This document shows, one piece after another, positions 1 through 6,723 of a DNA stretch of 29,529 bases. This DNA comes from JACRLI01 sp035542815. GTDB lineage: Bacteria > Eisenbacteria > RBG-16-71-46 > JACRLI01. The DNA lies in the NCBI GenBank assembly GCA_035542815.1, contig DATKKS010000066.1:1-29529 (forward strand), given 5' to 3'. Made by a program: the position numbers and the translations under genes. Under the pieces are notes generated by a model. It worked only from the letters and a program-made list of their open reading frames with translations, made no database searches and was not told the origin of the DNA. Within the stretch, counting starts at the first letter, position 1. The number at the start of each line of letters is the position of its first letter.

Positions 1-2559
1 AAACACCGCCGCCGGCGTCACCACCCGGATCGGCGACGAGTACACCCACGCCCCCGTCTCCGAGTACCCCACCTTGTAGAAGTACTCCGTCGCCGGCTGC
101 GTCGCGGTGCGGTCCCGGAAACTGAACTCGTGCTTGCCCACGCCGTCCAGCACCCCGCTCACCGCCTCGTACGTGCCGGCGCGGGCGGTGCTCCGGAACA
201 CCTGGAAGCGCGGCGCGGTGTCGAAGAACGCCGACCAGCTCACGTCCACGTAGCCGTGCTCCGGGGCCGCCACCACCTCCGACAGCTGCACCGGCACCGG
301 CGTCCGGATGTTGAACGTGCTTGGGGACTGCCCCGAGCCACGGTTCTGGAACACGTCGATGGCGGTCACCCGCACCAGCGCCTGGGTGGTGCTCGGCGGA
401 GGCACCGGCCAGGAGTAGGTGCCGCTGTTCGTCAGGTTGGCGGCCACCGGAATCCAGTGCGCCCCGTTGTCCACCGAGTAGTCGAGGGCCACCGAGTCCA
501 CCCCGTTCGCGTCGGTGGCGGTCCAGGTGACGTTGTAGCTGGTGCCCACCACCCAGTTCTCGCCGCCCACCGGGGCGGTCACCGCCACCGACGGGGCCAC
601 GTGGTCGAAGGCCGACCACACGTCCAGCTTGCCCCAGCCCCAGGTGTTGTTCGGCACCGCGCCCACGAAGGCGTCCCGCCGGGTGGCCGCCTCGAAGATG
701 GCCTTGACCCGGCTGGGCGGCAGGTGCCCGACGTGCTGCAGGTACAGCGCCACCGCGGCCGCCACGTGCGGCGAGGAGAAGCTGGTCCCCGACACCACCT
801 GGTGCACGCCGTCGGAGTCGTCCCCGCAGGTGCTGATGGCCGCCGAGCTGGTCGAGTGCGTGGAGGCCACCCCGAACCCCGGCGCGGTGATCTCGGGCTT
901 CTGCAGCCCGTCAATGCGCGGCCCGTGGTTCGAGAACTCCGCGATGTCGTTCACCGGCGGGTTGATGGTGTAGTGGCAGTAGCCGCCCTCCACGCACGCC
1001 CACCACTGGGCCTTGGTGGTGTGGGCGCCCACGCAGAACACGCTGTCGGCGTCCCCCGGCGTGCCCACGTTGTTGTTCAGATTCAGCCCGTTGACCACCG
1101 TGGCGATGGCGCCCGCGGCGCCCAGCTGGGTGGAGTAGATCCAGATGTCCACCCGCTTGCCGGTGGGGCTGGTGCCGTTGGTGTTGATGTCCAGCTCCCA
1201 CGTGCCGACGCGCGGCGGGGAGCCGGCCACCCCGTCGTACACCTCGCACTCGAACTGGCGCTTGGTGGTGGTGCCCGGGTAGGTGCTGATCATGTTCGCC
1301 AGGTAGATGTACCCGCCCGAGGTGCTCCGGCCGCGCGAGGACCCGTAGCCGACGGAGCTGGTGTCCGTGGCGGTCGGGCCCTTCACCTTGAGGCTCAGGC
1401 TCACCGACGGGTCGTACCAGCCGGTCACCACGAAGAAGTCGTTCCCCGCGCCACTGTTGGCCGTGTACGTGGGCACGTTGAAGGTGAACTTGTCGGTGCC
1501 CGGCGTGGTCGAGGTGGTGACGAGCATCCCGTGCAGGTTGGTGTCCTGGTTGTTGCCCGCCGAGGCCACCACGATCTTGCCCGGCCCGGTCAGCGCGCTG
1601 ATCGCCTTGCCGAAGGTGTCCGAGCCGTCGTGCGGCCCGAACTCGCTCCCCAGCGACAGGTTGACCACCGCATCCTTGCCCAGCGCCGCGGCCTTCTGGA
1701 ACACGTAGTTCACGCCGTCAATGATGTGGGCGTTGGTGAGGTCGCTCTTGACCTCGATGAAGTTGGCCTCCGGGGCCATGCCCACGTAGTGGTACGCGGG
1801 CACGCTGCACCCGGTGGTGGCGCCGTTGCCCACCAGCACCCCGGCCACCCACGTGCCGTGGCCGTTGGTGTCGGTCTCGGTGCACGAGCCGCCGTCGATC
1901 TGCGCCCCCGTCCACTCCCGGCCGTAGCTGAAGCCCGAGGGCGGCGAGCCGCTGCCGGTCTGGTCCCAGATGTAGAGGACGCGGGTGAGCCCGGTCACCG
2001 GGTCCTTGAAGTCGGGCCGGCTGAAATCGATGCCGGTGTCCACGTCGCCGAGGATCATGCCCTTGCCGGTGGTGCCGGGATAGACCGGCGGGGAGCCGCT
2101 GGGCGTGCCGTGCACCAGGTCGCCCCGCACGTCGGGCACGCTGCGGTCGAGGTGCAGCTCCACGTACCGGGACAGCTGGGCGTTGCGGATGCCGCTCACC
2201 AGCGCCAGGTTCTGGACCTCCTCGGGCCGCACGCTGGCGGTGAAAATGTTACCGACCTGGGAGTTCACCCGGATGCCCGCGGCCTCCAGGGCCGCGCGCG
2301 AGCCGTCGAACTCGAAGATGGCGCTGAACTCGCTGGGCCGTACGTACTCGGCCGGCGCGGGGCGAGTGCGGCCCATGGCCGCGTCGGCCGCCAGCAGGTG
2401 CTGGGGAATCGGCCGGTAGCTGAGCGGGATGTCCGTTCCCGCGGCAACCGCCTGCAGGCCTTCGTCGAGCTTGGTGAGCGGGGCCTTCTGGGCCTCCGCC
2501 AGCCCGGCGCAGATCAGCAGCGCCAGGGCGCAGCAGCAGAACAGTAGCGCACGCCTCAT
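1..2559 (-). CDS. Secreted subtilisin-like S8 serine protease with Ig/FnIII-type C-terminal modules (3' end beyond window)
   Basis: Secreted serine endopeptidase of the subtilase family, acting outside the cytoplasmic membrane. The ATG at 2559 follows AAGGAGG at good spacing and opens a Sec signal peptide (MRRALLFCCCALALL..., likely cleaved after AEA). The catalytic triad is visible: Asp174 in GDVDTGIDF, His234 in NGHGTWVAG and Ser593 in GTSFSSPH, with an oxyanion Asn at about 336 in ASAGNN. The Asn-to-Ser distance is about 257 residues against about 66 in subtilisin BPN', so roughly 190 extra, beta-rich residues are inserted in the catalytic domain. After about residue 650 comes an Ig-like module (VTAPVGGENWVVG...), then an FnIII-like module containing FQVFRSTARAGTYEAV. 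The frame is open to base 1 (853 codons seen), so the C-terminus, possibly a sorting domain, is missing. Family and exported location are confident; the substrate is unknown. Confidence 0.93.
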   Translation of the reverse strand, partial: MRRALLFCCCALALLICAGLAEAQKAPLTKLDEGLQAVAAGTDIPLSYRPIPQHLLAADAAMGRTRPAPAEYVRPSEFSAIFEFDGSRAALEAAGIRVNSQVGNIFTASVRPEEVQNLALVSGIRNAQLSRYVELHLDRSVPDVRGDLVHGTPSGSPPVYPGTTGKGMILGDVDTGIDFSRPDFKDPVTGLTRVLYIWDQTGSGSPPSGFSYGREWTGAQIDGGSCTETDTNGHGTWVAGVLVGNGATTGCSVPAYHYVGMAPEANFIEVKSDLTNAHIIDGVNYVFQKAAALGKDAVVNLSLGSEFGPHDGSDTFGKAISALTGPGKIVVASAGNNQDTNLHGMLVTTSTTPGTDKFTFNVPTYTANSGAGNDFFVVTGWYDPSVSLSLKVKGPTATDTSSVGYGSSRGRSTSGGYIYLANMISTYPGTTTKRQFECEVYDGVAGSPPRVGTWELDINTNGTSPTGKRVDIWIYSTQLGAAGAIATVVNGLNLNNNVGTPGDADSVFCVGAHTTKAQWWACVEGGYCHYTINPPVNDIAEFSNHGPRIDGLQKPEITAPGFGVASTHSTSSAAISTCGDDSDGVHQVVSGTSFSSPHVAAAVALYLQHVGHLPPSRVKAIFEAATRRDAFVGAVPNNTWGWGKLDVWSAFDHVAPSVAVTAPVGGENWVVGTSYNVTWTATDANGVDSVALDYSVDNGAHWIPVAANLTNSGTYSWPVPPPSTTQALVRVTAIDVFQNRGSGQSPSTFNIRTPVPVQLSEVVAAPEHGYVDVSWSAFFDTAPRFQVFRSTARAGTYEAVSGVLDGVGKHEFSFRDRTATQPATEYFYKVGYSETGAWVYSSPIRVVTPAAVF

Positions 2560-2716
2560 GTCGAGGGGCCTCCTTCTGAGATGTGGATGTGTACTCGGCT
2601 CCAGCTGCTGTCCGCGGGGGGACGCGGCCAAGGATGTACAGAGGTTGATCCGGCGCTGCGGATTACGCTTCCACACCGCCGCATTGCAGAACGTCGCACT
2701 GCCTCAGAGTGTGAAT

Positions 2717-2745
2717 AGAGTAGCACATTCGCTATAATGTTTCAA
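2717..2745 (-). promoter_or_regulatory. Predicted promoter of the S8 protease gene
   Basis: On the minus strand, a TTGAAA -35 (plus 2740-2745) is followed after 17 bp by TACTCT (plus 2717-2722). This would give a leader of about 150 nt before the ATG at 2559. The segment 2700-2760 is clearly more AT-rich than its surroundings. The -10 matches the consensus at only three of six positions. Confidence 0.45.
2733..2738 (+). promoter_or_regulatory. Perfect -10 box (TATAAT) directed toward the Tat ORF and amidase
   Basis: A perfect TATAAT lies on the plus strand in the AT-rich divergent region, 114 bp upstream of the Tat ORF. No good -35 is seen 16-18 bp upstream (TGTGAA is the nearest), so activity may need an activator. 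It overlaps the spacer of the oppositely directed protease promoter, so the two could compete for polymerase. Confidence 0.4.
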
Positions 2746-2851
2746 GCGGATAATTCGGCTTCCTCCCTCCACGTGCGGCCCGACCTGCTAGACTGCCGGC
2801 GTCCCGCGCCCCGCCGGGCGCGGGGGCACGACGCCAACCGAGGAGGCCCGC

Positions 2852-3163
2852 ATGCACGCAATCCGACCCGCGGCGCCGCCGGGCGCCGCCCGCGCCGAAA
2901 CCTCTCCGCCGGCCGACCTGCGGCTCTCCCGGCGGGGCTTCTTCGCCGCCGTGGCGGCCGCCGCCGCGGCCTGGGCCGGGTCCTCGCCGCTGGCGCGCGC
3001 CGCGGGCCGGGCCCGCCGGGCCCCGGCGGCCGCTCCCGATCTCGAGAAGGACCGCGCCAACCTCCGCCACACCCTGAGCGCCCTCCGGGGCGTCGCCATC
3101 CGCCCGGAGGTGGAGCCGGCGTTCCCCTTCGGGACGCCCCAACCCCCCGACTGGAAAGGCTAG
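2852..3163 (+). CDS. Small Tat-signal protein, probably the detached N-terminus of the amidase
   Basis: This 103-residue ORF starts at an ATG preceded by GAGGAGG. It has a twin-arginine motif (LSRRGFF, residues 25-31), an Ala-rich hydrophobic stretch (31-43) and an ARA-type cleavage region near residue 50. The mature part is only about 50 residues and ends WKG before TAG. No enzymatic domain is present. The amidase ORF starts two codons after the TAG in the same frame. As I recall them, many Tat-exported amidases have this layout in one chain: RRGFF signal, a short stretch ending in EPAF.F, then the amidase. I therefore infer that this is the amidase leader separated by a nonsense codon; a small independent exported subunit is the alternative. 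Confidence 0.6.
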   Translation: MHAIRPAAPPGAARAETSPPADLRLSRRGFFAAVAAAAAAWAGSSPLARAAGRARRAPAAAPDLEKDRANLRHTLSALRGVAIRPEVEPAFPFGTPQPPDWKG

Positions 3164-3169
3164 GCGGCG

Positions 3170-4579
3170 ATGCTGGGTGAAGACGTTCTGTACCTGCCGG
3201 TCACCGGGCTGGCCAGGCGCCTCGAGCAGCGCCAGCTCTCGCCGGTGGAGCTGACCGAGTCGTACCTGGCGCGCATCGCGCAGCACGGCGCGCGCCTCAA
3301 CGCGTTCGCCACGGTCACCGCGGAGCTGGCCCGGGAGCAGGCCCGCCAGGCCGAGGACGAGATCGCGCGGGGCGCGTACCGCGGCCCGCTCCACGGCATC
3401 CCCTACGCGGCCAAGGACCTGTTGGCCACCCGGGGCATCCCCACCACCTGGGGCGCCCGGCCCTACGAGAAGCAGGTCTTCGACTACGACGCCGACGTGA
3501 TCTCGAACCTGCGCCAGGCGGGCGCGGTGCTGCTGGGCAAGCTGGCCATGGTGGAGCTGGCGGGCGGCCTGGGCTACAGCTTCGCGGACGCCTCGCTGCA
3601 GGGCCCGGGCCGCAACCCGTGGGACCCGGAGCGCTGGACCGGCGGCTCCTCCTCGGGCCCGGGCGCCGCGGTGGCCGCCGGCCTGGTCGGCTTCGCGGTG
3701 GGCAGCGAGACCTGGGGCTCCATCGTGTGCCCCTCGTCGTTCTGCGGGGTGACCGGCCTCCGGCCCACGTTCGGGCGGGTGAGCCGCCGCGGGGCCATGG
3801 CCCTGTCCTGGACCATGGACAAGCTCGGACCCATGGCGCGCAGCGCCGCCGACTGCCGGCTGGCGTTGCGCGGGATGGCCCCGCCCCCGCCAGCGGCCGG
3901 TGGCGCACCGGCGGGGCGCGCGGCCCCGCCGGACGACCTCGAGCCCGCCCGGCCCACGCCGCTGCAGCTGCGGGTCGGCTACCTGCCCCTGGACTTCACC
4001 AAGAACGGGGAGAAGGAGGTGGACCGGGCGGTGCGGGCGGCGGTGGACGAGCTGCGCTCGGCGGGGCTCCAGGTCGAGGAGGCCAAGCTGCCGGAGGGCC
4101 CGTGGGAGGAGGCCGCCCTCACCGTGATCAGCACCGAGGCGGTGAGCTCGTTCGAGGGGCTGTTCCGGGACGGCCGGGTGAAGCTGCTGAGCGACCGCAA
4201 GGCCCCCTTCCAGGAGCGCCTGGCCGACGAGATCCGCGGGCGCGACTACGTGCGCGCGATGCGGGTCCGCTCGGTGCTGCTGGAGCGGATGCAGGAGCTG
4301 TTCGGGAAGTACGACCTGCTGCTCTCGCCGGGGATGCAGTACGTGTCCACCCCCCTCCCGGCCGACCTCAACAAGGCGCTGGCCGGGAGCGACCCGCTGG
4401 GCGGCATCGGCAACCTGCTGGGGCTGCCCGCGCTGTGCGTGCCGTGCGGCCAGGGCGCCCACGGCCTGCCGGTGGCGATGGTGCTGGTGGGCCCGCTGGG
4501 CGGCGAGCGCGACCTGCTGCAGGTGGGCGAGCTGTACCAGGGCCGCACCCACTGGACCGAGAAGCACCCGACGCTGTAG
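3170..4579 (+). CDS. Amidase signature (AS) family hydrolase
   Basis: Amidase signature enzyme that hydrolyses or transfers C-N amide groups. The 469 residues carry the Ser-cisSer-Lys triad: Lys82 in YAAKDLL, a Ser cluster at 160-162 in GGSSSGPG, and nucleophile Ser184 in SETWGSIVCPSSFCG, followed by TGLRPTFGRVS. It resembles the group often labelled GatA-like, but no gatB or gatC lies nearby, so a role in Gln-tRNA formation is unlikely. The ATG at 3170 has no convincing Shine-Dalgarno and lies 6 nt after the stop of the Tat ORF in the same reading frame (TAG GCG GCG ATG). Translation probably depends on coupling or reinitiation, or the protein was once a single Tat-exported chain. Without the leader it would be cytoplasmic. 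Substrate unknown. Confidence 0.9.
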   Translation: MLGEDVLYLPVTGLARRLEQRQLSPVELTESYLARIAQHGARLNAFATVTAELAREQARQAEDEIARGAYRGPLHGIPYAAKDLLATRGIPTTWGARPYEKQVFDYDADVISNLRQAGAVLLGKLAMVELAGGLGYSFADASLQGPGRNPWDPERWTGGSSSGPGAAVAAGLVGFAVGSETWGSIVCPSSFCGVTGLRPTFGRVSRRGAMALSWTMDKLGPMARSAADCRLALRGMAPPPPAAGGAPAGRAAPPDDLEPARPTPLQLRVGYLPLDFTKNGEKEVDRAVRAAVDELRSAGLQVEEAKLPEGPWEEAALTVISTEAVSSFEGLFRDGRVKLLSDRKAPFQERLADEIRGRDYVRAMRVRSVLLERMQELFGKYDLLLSPGMQYVSTPLPADLNKALAGSDPLGGIGNLLGLPALCVPCGQGAHGLPVAMVLVGPLGGERDLLQVGELYQGRTHWTEKHPTL

Positions 4580-4607
4580 CGCGCCTCGGGAGTCCCGCCA
4601 ACGCGAA

Positions 4608-4632
4608 GGCCCGGCGGGTTCCCCGCCGGGCC
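4608..4632. terminator. Bidirectional hairpin between the amidase and PepF genes
   Basis: A perfect 11-bp stem (arms 4608-4618 and 4622-4632) with a 3-nt loop lies in the 86-bp gap between two convergent stop codons. There is no U-tract on either side. Its position between convergent genes favours a shared transcription terminator. Confidence 0.75.
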
Positions 4633-4665
4633 TCGCCGCGTTCCGGGGCCGCCCCGGACCGCCCC

Positions 4666-6540
4666 CTACTTCGAGTCGTGCAGTTTCTCCAGCTCGTCCA
4701 GCAGCCGGCTGAACTGCGCCACCGTGGCCTCGATCGGCGCGGGGGTGCTCATGTCCACCCCGGCGTGCTTCAGGATCTCGATCGGGTAGTCGCTGCTCCC
4801 GGCCTTGAGGAAGCCCAGGTAGCGGTCCACCGCCGGCTGGCCCTCCTGCAGCACCTTCTGGGACAGGGCCATGGAGGCGGCGAAGCTGGTGGCGTACTGC
4901 CACACGTAGTAGTGCATGTAGAAGTGCGGGATGCGGCTCCACTCGCACGCGGTCAGCGAGTCCACCGTCAGCGCCGGGCCGTAGTAGGTGCGGTACAGGT
5001 CCGCGTACAGCTTGTTCATGGCCTCGGCGGTGAGGGGCTCGCCCTTCTCGGCCATCTCGTGGATGCGCAGCTCGAACTCCGCGAACAGGGTCTGGCGGAA
5101 GAAGGTCCCGCGGATCTGCTCCAGCTGGTGGTTGATGAGGTACATGCGCTGCTCGCGGGTCAGCTTGCCCTGGAGCAGGTGGTGCATGAACAGGGCCTCG
5201 TTGCCGGTGGAGGCGACCTCGGCCACGAAGGTGGAGTAGTTCGCGTACACCGGCGGCTGAGTCTTCCAGGTGAAGTACGAGTGCAGCGAGTGGCCCATCT
5301 CGTGAGCCAGGGTGAACTCGTCGTCCAGGGTGTTGCTCCAGTTCAGCAGCACGTACGGCTGGGTGGAGTAGGTCCCGCCGCTGTAGGCCCCGCTGGTCTT
5401 GCCCTGGGTCTCGTACACGTCGATCCAGCCCGACTCCAGGCCCTTGCGGAAGGGCGCCAGGTAGGTCTCGCCCAGCGGCTGCAGCCCGGCCACCACTTCC
5501 TTCTGGGCGGCCTCGAACGACACGTCGAACTTCACCTCCGGCACCAGCGGCACGTACAGGTCGTACAGGCGCAGGGTGTCCAGGCCCATCCACTTCTTGC
5601 GCAGCTCGGCGTAGCGGTGGAGCGGCCCCAGGTTGGCGTTCACCGTGGCCACCAGGTTCCGGTACACGCTCACCGGGATGTTGTTGTTGTCCAGGGAGGC
5701 CTCCACCGCGGTGTCGTACTTCCGGGCGCGGGCGTAGAACAGCTGGCCCTTGACGTCGGCGTTGAGGCACGCCCCCAGGGTGTTGTTGAAGCCGGCGTAG
5801 GTGCCGAACAGCGTCTGGAACGCGTCCCGCCGCACCCGGCGGTCCGGGGAGACGCGCCACATCTCCCAGCGCGCCTTGGTGACCTCGGTGAGCTGCCCGT
5901 TTTCGTCCCGGATGCTGCCGTAGCGGAGGTCGGCGTTGTCGAACGCGCCGAAGATGGTGCCGGGTCCGCCGCTCATCTCGGAGGACAGCGCCAGCAGCCG
6001 CTCCTCGGGCTCGGGCAGGGTGTGCGGGCGGCGCCGCAGCACGTCGTCCAACGCGTGGCGGTACAGCCCCAGCGCCGGGGTGGACTTGAGGAACGCGTCC
6101 AGGGTCGCCTGCGGGATGCCCAGGATCTCCGGGGACATGTACGCCCCGGCCGCCCCCACCTGGGTGAACAGCCCGTTGAGGCGGTCCACCTCGCCCAGGT
6201 ACCGCGGCACCCGGTTGTCCTCGTCGCGCCGCATGCTGGCGTAGGCGTACAGCCGCCCCGAGACCACCCCCACCGAGTCCGCCATCCGGAAGGCCTGCAG
6301 CAGCGAGTCGCCGGAGGCCGACAGGTGGCCCTTCATTGCCGCCCACGGCGCCAGCATCCCTTCCAGCCGCTTGACGTCGGCGTCCCACAGGTCGTCGGTG
6401 GCGTAGATGCCCTCCAGCTTCCACTTGTACTTCGGGTCGATGTCGGCGCGCTGCGGGATCTTGCCCGTCCCCTGCGCGGCGCACAGGCCGGACAGCAGGG
6501 CGGTGGCAAGCAGGACGGCGGGCAGCAGGAGACGTTTCAT
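4666..6540 (-). CDS. pepF: Exported oligoendopeptidase F, M3B family (paralogue 1)
   Basis: Zinc metallopeptidase of family M3B that cleaves short oligopeptides. The zinc site is HEMGH (His413 to His417 in LAHEMGHSLHS), with the downstream FVAEVASTGNEAL segment supplying the usual Glu ligand. Length is 624 residues, normal for PepF plus a leader. I place the start at the ATG at 6540, where AGGAAGGA precedes MKRLLLPAVLLATALLSGLCAAQ, a Sec signal peptide without a proper lipobox. A longer open frame upstream lacks a ribosome site. PepF is usually cytosolic, so the signal peptide is notable. A closely related copy lies directly upstream on the same strand; a GC-rich hairpin and 183 bp separate them. 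Probable role: degrading peptides released by exported proteases. Confidence 0.93.
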   Translation of the reverse strand: MKRLLLPAVLLATALLSGLCAAQGTGKIPQRADIDPKYKWKLEGIYATDDLWDADVKRLEGMLAPWAAMKGHLSASGDSLLQAFRMADSVGVVSGRLYAYASMRRDEDNRVPRYLGEVDRLNGLFTQVGAAGAYMSPEILGIPQATLDAFLKSTPALGLYRHALDDVLRRRPHTLPEPEERLLALSSEMSGGPGTIFGAFDNADLRYGSIRDENGQLTEVTKARWEMWRVSPDRRVRRDAFQTLFGTYAGFNNTLGACLNADVKGQLFYARARKYDTAVEASLDNNNIPVSVYRNLVATVNANLGPLHRYAELRKKWMGLDTLRLYDLYVPLVPEVKFDVSFEAAQKEVVAGLQPLGETYLAPFRKGLESGWIDVYETQGKTSGAYSGGTYSTQPYVLLNWSNTLDDEFTLAHEMGHSLHSYFTWKTQPPVYANYSTFVAEVASTGNEALFMHHLLQGKLTREQRMYLINHQLEQIRGTFFRQTLFAEFELRIHEMAEKGEPLTAEAMNKLYADLYRTYYGPALTVDSLTACEWSRIPHFYMHYYVWQYATSFAASMALSQKVLQEGQPAVDRYLGFLKAGSSDYPIEILKHAGVDMSTPAPIEATVAQFSRLLDELEKLHDSK

Positions 6541-6565
6541 GGTGTCCTTCCTGTTCACAGGCCGC

Positions 6566-6592
6566 GGGCCCCGGCCGGCTGGACCGGGGCCC
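6566..6592 (-). other. Inverted repeat in the leader of PepF paralogue 1
   Basis: Perfect 9-bp arms at 6566-6574 and 6584-6592 enclose a 9-nt loop, just upstream of the Shine-Dalgarno of the 6540 start. It could be a leader hairpin affecting translation or a second termination or attenuation element between the paralogues. The sequence alone does not decide. Confidence 0.45.
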
Positions 6593-6692
6593 TTCCATCT
6601 CACGGGCCGGGGCGCGGGTTCCCCCGCCCCCGACCCAGCCGCGGATCTCGAAATTCGGGCCGGAGCGCGCCGCGCGCCCCGGCGTTCACGCC

Positions 6693-6712
6693 GCCCGGCC
6701 GCGCGGCCGGGC
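6693..6712 (-). terminator. GC-rich hairpin after PepF paralogue 2
   Basis: A palindrome with 8-bp arms (6693-6700 and 6705-6712) around GCGC lies 11 bp past the stop codon of the upstream PepF gene. There is no U-tract. It may terminate or attenuate read-through into PepF paralogue 1. Confidence 0.5.
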
Positions 6713-6723
6713 CGGCGCCGGGC

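Noticed and set aside
130..2547. 805-codon open frame opposite the subtilase gene
   Set aside because: Low-complexity His/Arg/Val/Ala-rich translation typical of the antisense frame of GC-rich genes. The opposite strand has a clear catalytic triad and signal peptide.
3170..4579. Amidase as GatA of the GatCAB amidotransferase
   Set aside because: No gatB or gatC nearby, and the in-frame Tat leader points to a different, exported amidase subgroup.
2732..6598. 1288-codon minus-strand frame across the amidase and PepF genes
   Set aside because: Shadow frame. It overlaps two genes with motifs in other frames, has no ribosome site, and its translation is Arg/Gly/Pro-rich without recognisable domains.
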